Both the position numbers and the translations under genes were made by a program. A stretch of 64,000 nucleotides of DNA, taken from Catenulispora sp. GP43. GTDB taxonomy: Bacteria; Actinomycetota; Actinomycetes; Streptomycetales; Catenulisporaceae. The stretch lies in contig NZ_JBGCCT010000030.1 in assembly GCF_041260665.1 (NCBI RefSeq), forward strand, positions 85,236 to 149,235. Direction: 5' to 3'. Below, one piece after another: positions 1 through 10,718 of the stretch (the first letter of the stretch is position 1; every line of letters begins with the position of its first letter). Under the pieces are notes generated by a model. The model worked only from the letters and a program-made list of their open reading frames with translations, searched no databases and was not told the DNA's origin.

Positions 1-3000
1 ACCGCGGACCGCGCCGTCTCCACCAGGCCGCTGACGCTCGACGACATGGCCGACTTCCGCCGCCGGCTCACGGCCAGGCACCCCGAACTGGGCACGATCA
101 CGGACCCCGGGGCCTGGACCGTCGCCATGGCCGACCGGACCTTCCGGCTGAGCCCGGAGTCGGGCCCCTTCAGCCTCAACGACCTGGTGCGGGACGCCCG
201 GCGCAACCCGGACCAGCCCTATCAGCCCCCGGCCGCCGAAGACCAGCACTACGGCACCTCCCACCCCGAACCACCCGCGACCCGCAAGCAGTTCAAGGAC
301 GACGCCGCCGAGACCCGGCGCGAGTTCGACGAACTCGGCCCGCTCGTCGCGCACCTGCCGCCGGCGCACTTCCGCGACCTGATCGCGAACGCCGGCGACG
401 CCACCGAACACGCGCGGCGCCAGGAGATCCTGCGCCGGCTGCACGTCAACGTCGCTCATCTGGAGCCGGCAGACCTGCGCACCGCGATCCAGGGTTCCCG
501 CTTCCACCGCCGGCTGTCCGACCAGCTGCGCGCGTACGGGCCGGACCCCGAGGTCGAAAGGCGCGACCTGCCCGCGTTCCAGGACGCCGCCGAGGCCGAC
601 CGCTTCCGCGCCGAGTACGTCGAGGCCCGCCCCGACGGCAGCGGCATCTGGATCCGCGATCCGCAGTCCCAGCACGACATGCAGACCCGGCACACGTCCA
701 CGACGATGCTGGCCGACCCCGGCCACTTCTCCGTCGTCCTGCACGGCTCGCCAGAGCAGGTCCACGTCGGCAAAACCACGCTGAGCGCCCGCGACATGGC
801 CAACCTGCTCCAGCACACCCCGGAGTGGAAGGACGACCCGCGCCCGATCCGGCTGGTCGCCTGCAACACCGGCGAGCACGACGAGGGTTTCGCCCAGCAG
901 CTCGCCGACCTGCTCGGGGTCGAGGTCAAGGCGCCGAACACGGTCGTGTGGGGCGTGCGCGACGGCAAGCCGTACGCCAGCACCCTGGTCCGCCGCCCCG
1001 ACGGCACCTACCGGCCGGTCAAGGAGACCGACGGCGCATACCGGGTGTTCTCGCCGCGCACCGTGAACGCGGACGGCAGCGCCGGCCGGGCCCCGATCCG
1101 CCTGGACTCCGCGGACCTCGGCCGCAAGCCCGCGCTGACCGTCCTGAGCAGAGCCATCGCCGGCCCCTTCGGCGACACCCTGGCCGGCGCGGACCCGGTC
1201 ACCCAGAAGATCGTGGGCGACTGGCAACACCTGATGCGCCAGACCGGCGGGGACAGCGAGAAGGCCTTCGACGTCTCCGAATCGGCCCGCGACGCGCTCG
1301 ACAAGGTGCTCACCCCGGACACCATCCAGTGGATGGAGCAGCACGCCCCGGCCGGTTCCGAAGTGAAGCAGGCCCTCGACGCGCTGTCCGACGCGCGGAG
1401 CCGTCCGGACCACGGCGCACCGCCTTCCGGATCGGACGCCGCCTACGTCTACGACCCGGTCACCGCGCACGCGAAGAGCGCCGGCCTGTCGGTCGATCCG
1501 GTCACGGCGCGGCAGTTGTCGGCGGTCCACCGCGCGCTGTTCCCGGACGCCGCGCCCTCCGACACCGCCTCGATCCGCCAGGCGCACAACGTGCTGATGC
1601 TGGCGCGCGCCGACCGAGGGAACGGCGTCGTCAGGCCGGCGCATGTGCAGGACGTGATCCGGCACCGCTTCGGCCCCGATGCGACGGCCACGCCGGAACG
1701 CGTCCGGAAGCTCAGCGACGAGTACACCGCGCTCAAGACCCTCGGCCCGGTCGACCAGCACGCCTGGCGCACCCACCTGGAGTACCGGAAGGCACGCGAC
1801 ACCCAGGCCGGTGACGTGCCGCGATCCCTCACCGCGGACCGGCCGCCGACCGAACGCGAAGCACGCACGTGGACCGACGTCCTCACGGTCGCCGACGGCA
1901 TCGGTTTCCATCCCGACCTCGACCACCCGGGCGCGGAACTCAGCGCCCTGTGGTCGGCGGTCGAGGCACACCGCGAGGTGCTGCCGGCGCATTCGGCGGC
2001 GCTGGAGCGGCCGATCCGCTACGCCGACATCGAGGACCTCGGCCGCCAGCTCGGGCTGTACCGTGATCGCGATCGCGCACCCGGCGAATCCCAGCTCGAC
2101 TTCGTGCAGCGGCTCAGCACGAACATCGGCTCGTTCCGCGCGGCGCACCCGAACGAGCGCCTGTCGGCCTCGGCCATGGAGCGCCATCTCGCGGCCCGCG
2201 ACGAGACGCCCGCGCCGGCGCCGCGTCCGGCGCGCACCGCCGCGCCCCCGCGGCCCCGCACCGAGATCACCGACGCCCAGGCCCGCACCCTGTCCGACAG
2301 CCTCGGCGGCTTCATCCCGCCGGAGGGCCTGAAGAAGCTCGCGGCGGTCAGCCTCAAGAAGTTCCCGGCCTTCACCGACCCCCGCCGCGAACCGCGGGTC
2401 TCGGACTTCACCGACCTCGTCCACCAGCTCCTCGGCCCCGGGCACGACGTCGAGACCGGCGTGGCCACGCTCGCGGCGGCGGCGACCCGGGCCCGCAGGC
2501 CCGGCAGCCTGAGCGCGCTGGACGGCGCACTGTTCCACGACGACGGCGACTTCGTCCGCGCGCCGTGGTCGCGGGTCCGGTACGAGGCCTACGTCCCGTG
2601 GTCCGACCGGCACACCATCGAGCGCGACGCCGCCCTGGTCTACTACCAGGCCTTCGGCGAGCACGCGCCGGCCGACCCCGACGCCGGCACGGTACGGAAC
2701 ATGCGCCGCGCCATGCAGGTCGCCAAGCTCGCGCACGCGTCCTACGACCGGCGCGGCCAGAGCGACCCCGAGACGTTCTACCGGCAGCTCGGCGACCGCC
2801 TGCGTCCGCTCGACGGCGAGAGCGGCACCGGCGCCGACTCCTTCCGGCGGCTGCTCACCGCCGCCGGGTCCGGCGACGGCCGGTATCAGCACCCCGACTT
2901 CCTCGCCGGGCCGATGCGCCGCCGGCTCAACGGCGCCGGCACCCCGCGGCCGCCGCTGGGCCACGGCCTGCCGCCCGAGCACATCGCGGCGTCCCGCACC

Positions 3001-6000
3001 CACGCCAAGGAGCTGCCGGGGCTGTTCACCCCGACCGAGTTCGGCGGCCACGAGCAGATCGAGACCCGCCTGCGGGCGCTGATCCCCGGCCGCGGCCCGC
3101 TGCACTTCGAGGTCGGGCTGCCGACCGAGCTGCGCGAGGGCTTCGGCGCGATGGCCGACAGCGGTCTGACGCTGCGCGTGACCCGCGACGGCCACGCCTA
3201 CGACGCGCGTCTCAAAGCCCTGCTCAGGACCGGCCCGGAGCGGGTCGAGGAGTCGCAGGCCACCGCCAAGAACGAGAGCCGGATGTTCCGCACCGGCGAC
3301 GACGGCGGCGGCAGCCACGGCACCAGCCGCACCCTGACCGTGGACGGCGGCCTCAAGACCGGCTTCGGCCCGCTGAGCCTCGGCGCGAACGCCGGCGCCT
3401 CGCGCATCCGCAGCCGGGAGCTGACCTCCTCGGAGGCGTTCGGCGGCGACATCTACCTCGACCCCTCCGACGGCACCGCGCGGCACACCGTCCAGACCCA
3501 GGTGCACATCGAGGTCACCGACACCGCGACCGGGCACTGGGTGCAGGACGTGCCGCCGGCCGACGGCCCGGCGCACACCGTCGAGCTGCGGATCCAGGAG
3601 CACCTGACCGCCACCGAGGGCTTCGACAAGGAGCCGCGCGCCGTCACCCGGGCACTGGACGACCCCTCGATCGACCACCTGCTCGCCGAGCGGACCGGCT
3701 ACGGGGACGAGCTGAAGCACCGGTTCCTCGCGGATCTGCACGGCAAGGGCCTGGTCCTCGGCGACAAGGGCCGCGCCGACGTGGACGCCTACTTCGCCGA
3801 GCTCTCCTCCCCGCACAACGTGGCGGGTCTGCACAGCACGGACCCGCTGCGCCGGGCCGCGCTGTCCACGTCGGTCACGGCCGAGGACGGCGCCGGCACG
3901 AAGATCCCGATCACCCTCGGCGCGCACGCGATAGCCAGGACCCTGACCCAGGTGAGCGAGTCCCGCGCCGGCCTGAAGATGGACACCGTCGCCCGGCACA
4001 CCGTGAAGCAGGGCGTCAGCACCGGTCGCGGCGGCGGTCTGCCGGCCAGCCTGACCGCCGGCGGGAAGTCCCACGACAGCACCGCCACCCTCGGCGTCAA
4101 CGGCGCGAGCACGCGGACCGAGAACGCGAGCCTGGAATCGGCGTTCACGGTGACCCGCACGGTGCGCGCCGAGGACACTAACGCGTCCTACCAGATGGAG
4201 TCGCAGCTCGATCTGCACGTCGCCATCGGCGAGGACCGGAGCGAGCACTTCAGCGTGCCGAACGCCACCGCCTGGATCCGGCTGCGCACCGCCGACCACG
4301 CTCGGCTGATCAGCCAGGACGGGACGCCGGAGCGCAAGCCCGCGTCCGCGGACGCCGCGAGCCTCGACCCGCACCTGATGACCTCCGAAGGGCTGCCGCT
4401 GGGCCAGGTCAAGAAGCTCTCGAACCTGGACGGCCTGTACCGGGACCTCACGACCAAGCTGGCCGACCACCTGCCGGAGGAGGCGTCCGGCGAGCTGGCC
4501 GCGCTGTTCCGGCACGATCCGGCCGGCTCCTTCCTGCACGGCGCCGACGACAAGCACGAGAACTGGCGCCGCATCGTCTCCGCGGTCTCCGGCCCCGGTC
4601 TCGTCCAGCGGGCCGACGCGCTGACCGGCGAGGGCGTGACGGTCAAGCTCCGGATCGACGGCAAGGACGTGCCGCTGCGGCTGTCCCTGGCCGACCTGAA
4701 GCCCGCCGAGGCCACCTCCCTGGGCACCGACGACAAGCTGATGCCGATCTCGGTCCACCAGGCGTCGCAGACCTCGAGGATCCGCAGCTCCCGGCAGCAG
4801 GACCTGTCCCTGAGCAGCTCGCTCGGCCTGGGCAAGAGCAACGGCCTGTTCAGCGCCACGATCAGCGGCCGGGAAACGAAGGCGGCGCGCTCGACGGTGT
4901 CCGGCGGCGTGCGGCAGTACACGCGCAGCCTCAGCGGCAGCACGCTGTTCGACGTCGGCGGCAGGCTGGGCTGGAGGCTGGAGCACCCGGAGAAGCCGAT
5001 CGAGGGCGGGGTCGACGGCGGCCTGCACCTGTGGGTGTCCTCGGACCTGGTCAAGACCACGGCCGGGCTCGGCAAGCCGCTGCCGCTGCGTCCGCTGGCC
5101 GCGCACGAGCACTCGCCGCTGACCACCACGCCCATCCACATGGCCGTCACCGGCGGCGGGATGGACGCGCTGCGTACCGAGATCGCGAAGAGGAACCCCG
5201 ACCTGTCCCACGAGTTCGGCACCGGCCGGTTCGCCGCGGAGCTGCCGCTGCTGTCCGGCGGCGGCGTGCGGGTCGCGCCGGGCGTGCACTGGGACGTCAC
5301 GCCGACCGGGCGGCCGCAGGTCCTGAAGACGATGGCGGTCTACGTCGAGAGCCACGGCGAGGCCGGCACCATGGTGGACCACGACCTGGAGGTCCGGGCC
5401 GGCAAGGGCGGCTCCGGGTTCGGCGGCGGCGCGGGCGACGACCTCACCGGCGGCGCCACCGTCAGCCACTCGCGGGACACGGCCCAGGGCTCGAACACCG
5501 GGCGCGGCGAGAACACCTCGCGTCTTATGACCGCCAAGACTGTCCAGATGGCGCTGGTGCGCACCCAGGTGCGGCACCGGGTCACCGGCGTCGGCGGCCC
5601 CGACGACCGGCCGGTCGAGACGGTCGGCGAGACGCTGGTCATGGTGCCGCTCAGCGAGCTGCACGACCGGCGGGACCTCTTCGACTTCCCCGCGGACGAC
5701 GCCGAGAAGATCTTCGAGGGCTTCAAAGCCCCGGGAGAGGGCGATCCGTCCCCGGCCCTGAAGTCCGGGATGCTGTTCGGCCCGGTCGGCGCGCGCCCGG
5801 ACGGCGGCCTCGGCCTGGAGGCGACGGCCAAGGCCGACGCGGCGTTCGGCGACCGCGACCTGAACGAGCAGGTCCGCGACCTGCTCCAGACCCCGACGCT
5901 GGCCTCGCAGATCCGCAAGCTCAGCGACGGCGGCCTGACGCATCCGATCGTCACCGTGAGCGGCGGCCGGTACGAACTGCGCATCCAGGCCAGGACCGTC

Positions 6001-9000
6001 GGCCGCCCGGTGCTGCACGACACCAACGCCACCGGCGGCGCGAAGATGTACAACGCGGACGTGGCGACCTCCAGCGAGCGCTCCGGCAGCTCGCAGACCA
6101 CCTCCGGCGCCGCGACCTTCGGCGTCGACACCCCGCACCTGACCGCGACCGCCACGCACACCCGCTCCGGCGGCTCCGCCGACGTCCAGACCCGGGCCCG
6201 GCGCGACATCGAGTCCGAGGGCCTGCGCTTCTCGGGCGATGTGGTGGACGAGTACCGCCAGGACGTCGAGTACACGTACACGATCACCCGGCTCTCGCAC
6301 CCGCTGTGGAACCTGCACTTCGGCGACCGTCCGCCCGAGACGCTGCAGAAGACGGTCGGCGGCAGCTACGTGAGCGAGGTGCGCGTCTTCGAGCGCACGA
6401 CGCACACCCTCGACAGCCACGACACGCCCGAGACGCCCTCCCCGGCCGAGGGCACACCCGGCGCCCGGCCGAAGCTGCCGGACACCACGGTCGCCCTGGA
6501 CTGGCACGGCCAGGAGAAGATCAGCACCCTGTTCCGCGAGGCCGGCGGCACCGAACAGCGGCACGCGCCCTCGGACGCCGCGGTGCTCAGCAAGGGCACC
6601 TTCGGCGCGTCGCTGCACGAAGTGCTCAAGCCCGGCGGCGCCGAGTTCCGCGGCGTGGACCTGGCGGGGCGCACGCTGATGATGAAGCGCGGCGTCCTGG
6701 TCGAGGGCACACTGAAGGCGCCGAAAAGCGTGGCGTTCCTCAAGAGCGGCGCCGAACGCGAGTCCTTCAGCCACCGCGACGTCGGCACCACGACCGAGCA
6801 CACCGCCAGCACGAAGCAGGAGACCAAGGGCCAGATCTCGGCCAGCGGCGTCACCCCGCACGGCGTGACCGTCGGCGGCCGCGCCGGCGTCGGCCGCTCC
6901 GTCGAGGAACGCGAGAAGACCAGCGAGACGCACAGCACCGAGACCCGGCCGCGCTGGGACCGCCAGCCCGGCGGCCTGTTCGCGGTGCACGTGCCGATCG
7001 AGCTGAAGCTGGACTTCGGACGCGGCGGCGCCCCGGGCACCACGACAGTCGACGTGCTGGTGCACGTGGACGCGGCCGGGGCGGAGGCGCTCGGGGTGCC
7101 GGCGGCGAAGATTCGGGAGCTGCGGGGCGAGCCGGAGCCGGTGGCGCCGCCGGAGCCGCCGCGCGAAGAGCCGGCACCGGTCGCACCGCACGAGCCGCCG
7201 AATGATCAGGCCCCGCACGACCAGGCTCCGCACGACCAGGCCCCGCACCCCGAGACCGAGCCCCCGCGCGAAGAGCCGGCCCTGGACGCGATCCCGCTCG
7301 ATGCCGCGACCCGCGACGAGCTCAGCCGGTTCACGCCCGATGAGCTCACCCAGCTGGAGAACCTCGCCCGCGACACCTCGCCCGAGGACTTCCGCCGCCT
7401 CATCATGCGCATCAGCCTGTCCCCCGGCACGGTTCCCGAAGCCGCGCTGCTGGAGCGGGTCCCCGGCCTGCAGTCGCGGGACCACGTCCTGCATGCCGTC
7501 CACGAGGTCCGTGGCCCGGAACCGGAACCGGCGCCGCCCACCGTCCCCACCCACGCCTCCGTCGCCCCGCTCGTCGCCCCCTTCGCCCACCCCACCGACG
7601 GCTCCGTCACCGTCCACACGATCCCGGCCGGCACGACCGTCTACCGGCTCGTCGACATCCGCACCGCCGTCGCCCACCTCAACGGCCGCATCGAGCCACT
7701 GAACAAGCTCGGCTGGATCCACCTCGGCCGCGGCCTGTACACCGCCGCCGACCGCGAGGGCGCCGACCTCTACAACGACGCCCGCTTCGACCGCGTCATG
7801 CTCCGCCTCACCCTGCGCCGCGACATGGTCGGCATGGACATCCGCGAGTCCGGCACCAACGCCGCAGAGATCGGGCACCAGCTCGGCGAGCAGCAGGAGA
7901 ACGGCACCGTCGACATCACCGATGCCGGCCGGCGACTGCTCGACGCCTCCGACTTCGTCGCCGTGCACACCGGCCAGGACGCCCCGCACGAGATCAAGTT
8001 CCACGACGGCGCCCTCGAGCACTTCGACGTGCATCCCGACGACACGAACGTCGCCGGCTACGGCGACGGGGTCCTGGCGGTGTACGGCGACTGGGGCCAG
8101 CGCTCCGAACACCTGCCGCTGGGCACCGACTACGTCCTGAGCACCATCGGCCGCCTGGCGACCGGCGCGGACCTGCCCTGGCACCAGGTGACCACCGGCC
8201 ACGTCCACGAGGTCGCCGACGCCATCGGCCTGCCGCACGACCGCCTCGGCGAGCTCGCGGAGCTGATCCCGACGCACCTGCCGGACACGGTCGAGGAACT
8301 GCGCGAGGCGTTCCAGGAGGGGGAAGCGCACCCCTTCGCGGTCATCAAGCAGCACCAGGACGACGTCAAGCTCGTCGGCGAGGCGCTGGCGAACATGAGC
8401 AAGTCCAAGTACGACGAGTTCCGGAGCCAGACCGGCTACCAGGACGTCGCCGACAAGGCCGCGGCCGTGGCCCGGCAGACCGACGACCGCGGGCACCTGG
8501 CCGCCGTCAACGACCTGCACGCCGCCGTCGAGAGATACACCGACTCGCTGCCGCCCGAGCAGCAGCAGAGGTTCGAGCACACCGACCTGTACAACGCCAC
8601 CGGCCAGGCCTACGCCCGGGTCTCGATCGTCGAGCTGCGGCTGCGCCGCGACGCCGGTGCGTTCCAGGTACACGTCGGGCACGACTTCGCGGACCCCGCG
8701 GCCCGCACCGCGTGGGTCGAGCACTTCCAGAAGGGCTACACCGAGGGCACGGACGACGTGCTGTGGATCCGCAACCTCAAGCACGACTCGGACAAGGGCC
8801 TGAAGCCGGCGATCGAGGCGATGAAGGCCGGCCCCGACACGCGCTACTTCACCGTCGCACTCCACGGCTCGCCCGGTTCCACCCACGTCGGCGCCGGACA
8901 CCTGTCGGTCAAGGAGATGGCCGCCCTCATCCGCGCGGACCAGGGCTGGTCCCGGAACCAGCGGCCGATCCGGCTGTTCTCCTGCTACACCGGCATGGAC

Positions 9001-10695
9001 GACCACGGATACGCCCACGAACTGGCCAAGGAGCTCGGCGTCGACGTCATCGCGCCGAACGACAAGGCGTGGGCCGACAAGAACGGCAACACGTACGTCT
9101 CGGAGAACCTGTACAAGTACGACGCCAACGGCGTGCCGCGGCCGACGCCGAAGCGTAAGCAGCCTGATACCGGAGCCTGGCGGCGGTTCTCGCCGGACGG
9201 CGGCGTCAAGCTGGAGCTGGCGCCGGGGCAGAAGCTGGGGCGCACGTCCGCGCTGACGCTGCTCACCCGGACGCTGCCGCGCACCGACGACGAGATCGAG
9301 ACCTGGCCGCAGGAGGCGCACGAACCGCTGCGCGCGCTGGCCGGCGTCATCACCACCACCGGCGACTCGCTGTTCGAACGGCACCTGATCGACCAGCACA
9401 TGAACAAGATGCGGGACGATCTGTCGGACCTGTTGGACGACAAGACGGTCGAGACGCTGGCCAAGCATGTGCCGGCGGATCGCGATGACATCCGGGAAGC
9501 TCTGCGTCAGCTGGCGCCGGACACCTCGGATCCGGACGCGTCGCACAACGAGCCAGTGGATCCCGTCTCCTTCGCGCTCGACGATCCCGAACAGGCCCAG
9601 CAGGCACTCACGGATCTCACAACGCGGCTGCAGAACGACGAACACGTCTGGGTCCACGTCGACGGCTCGCCGTTCGCCCGACGAGTGACCCTGGTCAACG
9701 GGGAGCCGCACGTGGGAACGACCCGGCTCACAGCCGGCCACATGAGCCGGTTCGAGAACGCCCAGGGCTTCGATCCCGAGGACCGGCTGTCCCTGGACGA
9801 TCCCCGCAACCCCAAGCCTGTGCAGGTCAAGACCAACGGCAACCAGCGCATGCTGTTCCACAACAAGTCCCTGATGCTGGGCCACTTCACCGGCGACATC
9901 GTCCGGGACGGCGCCGCGACCCGCTTCGGCAACCAGCACCTGACCATCGACAAGGCGATGCCGGCGCTGTTCGCCAAACTGGCGACCCAGGACCCGGCGG
10001 AGGTGCGGACGTTCCTGGCGCTGGTCCACCACGACCGCCACCTGGCCGCCTCGACACTGACCGACAACGGCTTCGTCGCCCCGGCCAACATCCACTTCCG
10101 CCGGGCCACGGCCCAGCAGCGCTCGATCGCCCTGCCCGGCTGGCTCGGCGACCAGGCGCACCAGGACAACCCCCCGCCGGACCCGGAGCCGACGGAGGTG
10201 ACCACGGACGTGACGTACGCGCGCTTCCGCGCCTTCGTCGACACCCGCCTGGCCGACCTCGACCTCCCACCGGAGGACCGCACCGACCTGATGGCGTCGC
10301 TGGACTGGACCGCGACCCGCTTCGACCCGGACCCGGACGGGCTGACCGCCGCAGACCGCGACGCCCTGTTCGCGGGCCTGTATCTCAACGCCGGCGAGCG
10401 CCTGGACTTCAGCAAGAAGGCGGTGGTCCTGCAAAGCCTGTCCGGGCACGAGGTCCCGCTGCCACTGCGGTTGATCGTGCGCGACACGTCCAAGCTGAAC
10501 ACCCCCATGCGCAATGCCCTGACCCGGCTGCGCGCGGAACTACCCGCCGGCTCCCCCGCCCAGACCGCGATCCAGGCCATCCTGGACCACCCGGACCGGG
10601 AGATCCGCCCCGCGGCCCCGCCCCTGAACGCCGCGATATCGGTGATCATGGATCATTACTGGCCGACCATCCTCAGCTGGATGCCCGCGCCCTGA
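1..10695 (+). CDS. Giant polymorphic-toxin-like protein, 5' truncated by window
   Basis: The frame is open from base 1, so the ATG at 46 is probably internal and the N-terminus lies outside the window. Numbering from that ATG gives 3549 residues. A module of about 250 residues occurs twice (about 190-465 and 2880-3165). Each copy has hydrophobic-His-Gly-Ser (H233, H2940), then His-Val-Gly, then a hydrophobic strand ending in Cys (C273, C2980), with 40 residues between His and Cys both times. That resembles clan CD (caspase/DUF4347-like) cysteine peptidases. Between the copies, about 1065-2340, are five or six divergent blocks rich in Ser/Thr/Gly beta strands. A Pro-rich linker at about 2365-2410 (nt 7130-7275) contains three DQAPH repeats. 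A segment at 2525-2655 has R2534, GRGLY at 2561 and HEIKF at 2648, faintly like an ADP-ribosyltransferase fold. No toxin activity can be assigned. I infer a secreted effector because of its size and the small gene that follows. Confidence 0.75.
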   Translation, partial: TADRAVSTRPLTLDDMADFRRRLTARHPELGTITDPGAWTVAMADRTFRLSPESGPFSLNDLVRDARRNPDQPYQPPAAEDQHYGTSHPEPPATRKQFKDDAAETRREFDELGPLVAHLPPAHFRDLIANAGDATEHARRQEILRRLHVNVAHLEPADLRTAIQGSRFHRRLSDQLRAYGPDPEVERRDLPAFQDAAEADRFRAEYVEARPDGSGIWIRDPQSQHDMQTRHTSTTMLADPGHFSVVLHGSPEQVHVGKTTLSARDMANLLQHTPEWKDDPRPIRLVACNTGEHDEGFAQQLADLLGVEVKAPNTVVWGVRDGKPYASTLVRRPDGTYRPVKETDGAYRVFSPRTVNADGSAGRAPIRLDSADLGRKPALTVLSRAIAGPFGDTLAGADPVTQKIVGDWQHLMRQTGGDSEKAFDVSESARDALDKVLTPDTIQWMEQHAPAGSEVKQALDALSDARSRPDHGAPPSGSDAAYVYDPVTAHAKSAGLSVDPVTARQLSAVHRALFPDAAPSDTASIRQAHNVLMLARADRGNGVVRPAHVQDVIRHRFGPDATATPERVRKLSDEYTALKTLGPVDQHAWRTHLEYRKARDTQAGDVPRSLTADRPPTEREARTWTDVLTVADGIGFHPDLDHPGAELSALWSAVEAHREVLPAHSAALERPIRYADIEDLGRQLGLYRDRDRAPGESQLDFVQRLSTNIGSFRAAHPNERLSASAMERHLAARDETPAPAPRPARTAAPPRPRTEITDAQARTLSDSLGGFIPPEGLKKLAAVSLKKFPAFTDPRREPRVSDFTDLVHQLLGPGHDVETGVATLAAAATRARRPGSLSALDGALFHDDGDFVRAPWSRVRYEAYVPWSDRHTIERDAALVYYQAFGEHAPADPDAGTVRNMRRAMQVAKLAHASYDRRGQSDPETFYRQLGDRLRPLDGESGTGADSFRRLLTAAGSGDGRYQHPDFLAGPMRRRLNGAGTPRPPLGHGLPPEHIAASRTHAKELPGLFTPTEFGGHEQIETRLRALIPGRGPLHFEVGLPTELREGFGAMADSGLTLRVTRDGHAYDARLKALLRTGPERVEESQATAKNESRMFRTGDDGGGSHGTSRTLTVDGGLKTGFGPLSLGANAGASRIRSRELTSSEAFGGDIYLDPSDGTARHTVQTQVHIEVTDTATGHWVQDVPPADGPAHTVELRIQEHLTATEGFDKEPRAVTRALDDPSIDHLLAERTGYGDELKHRFLADLHGKGLVLGDKGRADVDAYFAELSSPHNVAGLHSTDPLRRAALSTSVTAEDGAGTKIPITLGAHAIARTLTQVSESRAGLKMDTVARHTVKQGVSTGRGGGLPASLTAGGKSHDSTATLGVNGASTRTENASLESAFTVTRTVRAEDTNASYQMESQLDLHVAIGEDRSEHFSVPNATAWIRLRTADHARLISQDGTPERKPASADAASLDPHLMTSEGLPLGQVKKLSNLDGLYRDLTTKLADHLPEEASGELAALFRHDPAGSFLHGADDKHENWRRIVSAVSGPGLVQRADALTGEGVTVKLRIDGKDVPLRLSLADLKPAEATSLGTDDKLMPISVHQASQTSRIRSSRQQDLSLSSSLGLGKSNGLFSATISGRETKAARSTVSGGVRQYTRSLSGSTLFDVGGRLGWRLEHPEKPIEGGVDGGLHLWVSSDLVKTTAGLGKPLPLRPLAAHEHSPLTTTPIHMAVTGGGMDALRTEIAKRNPDLSHEFGTGRFAAELPLLSGGGVRVAPGVHWDVTPTGRPQVLKTMAVYVESHGEAGTMVDHDLEVRAGKGGSGFGGGAGDDLTGGATVSHSRDTAQGSNTGRGENTSRLMTAKTVQMALVRTQVRHRVTGVGGPDDRPVETVGETLVMVPLSELHDRRDLFDFPADDAEKIFEGFKAPGEGDPSPALKSGMLFGPVGARPDGGLGLEATAKADAAFGDRDLNEQVRDLLQTPTLASQIRKLSDGGLTHPIVTVSGGRYELRIQARTVGRPVLHDTNATGGAKMYNADVATSSERSGSSQTTSGAATFGVDTPHLTATATHTRSGGSADVQTRARRDIESEGLRFSGDVVDEYRQDVEYTYTITRLSHPLWNLHFGDRPPETLQKTVGGSYVSEVRVFERTTHTLDSHDTPETPSPAEGTPGARPKLPDTTVALDWHGQEKISTLFREAGGTEQRHAPSDAAVLSKGTFGASLHEVLKPGGAEFRGVDLAGRTLMMKRGVLVEGTLKAPKSVAFLKSGAERESFSHRDVGTTTEHTASTKQETKGQISASGVTPHGVTVGGRAGVGRSVEEREKTSETHSTETRPRWDRQPGGLFAVHVPIELKLDFGRGGAPGTTTVDVLVHVDAAGAEALGVPAAKIRELRGEPEPVAPPEPPREEPAPVAPHEPPNDQAPHDQAPHDQAPHPETEPPREEPALDAIPLDAATRDELSRFTPDELTQLENLARDTSPEDFRRLIMRISLSPGTVPEAALLERVPGLQSRDHVLHAVHEVRGPEPEPAPPTVPTHASVAPLVAPFAHPTDGSVTVHTIPAGTTVYRLVDIRTAVAHLNGRIEPLNKLGWIHLGRGLYTAADREGADLYNDARFDRVMLRLTLRRDMVGMDIRESGTNAAEIGHQLGEQQENGTVDITDAGRRLLDASDFVAVHTGQDAPHEIKFHDGALEHFDVHPDDTNVAGYGDGVLAVYGDWGQRSEHLPLGTDYVLSTIGRLATGADLPWHQVTTGHVHEVADAIGLPHDRLGELAELIPTHLPDTVEELREAFQEGEAHPFAVIKQHQDDVKLVGEALANMSKSKYDEFRSQTGYQDVADKAAAVARQTDDRGHLAAVNDLHAAVERYTDSLPPEQQQRFEHTDLYNATGQAYARVSIVELRLRRDAGAFQVHVGHDFADPAARTAWVEHFQKGYTEGTDDVLWIRNLKHDSDKGLKPAIEAMKAGPDTRYFTVALHGSPGSTHVGAGHLSVKEMAALIRADQGWSRNQRPIRLFSCYTGMDDHGYAHELAKELGVDVIAPNDKAWADKNGNTYVSENLYKYDANGVPRPTPKRKQPDTGAWRRFSPDGGVKLELAPGQKLGRTSALTLLTRTLPRTDDEIETWPQEAHEPLRALAGVITTTGDSLFERHLIDQHMNKMRDDLSDLLDDKTVETLAKHVPADRDDIREALRQLAPDTSDPDASHNEPVDPVSFALDDPEQAQQALTDLTTRLQNDEHVWVHVDGSPFARRVTLVNGEPHVGTTRLTAGHMSRFENAQGFDPEDRLSLDDPRNPKPVQVKTNGNQRMLFHNKSLMLGHFTGDIVRDGAATRFGNQHLTIDKAMPALFAKLATQDPAEVRTFLALVHHDRHLAASTLTDNGFVAPANIHFRRATAQQRSIALPGWLGDQAHQDNPPPDPEPTEVTTDVTYARFRAFVDTRLADLDLPPEDRTDLMASLDWTATRFDPDPDGLTAADRDALFAGLYLNAGERLDFSKKAVVLQSLSGHEVPLPLRLIVRDTSKLNTPMRNALTRLRAELPAGSPAQTAIQAILDHPDREIRPAAPPLNAAISVIMDHYWPTILSWMPAP

Positions 10696-10718
10696 CCGGA
10701 ATAGGAACAGCGACGACC

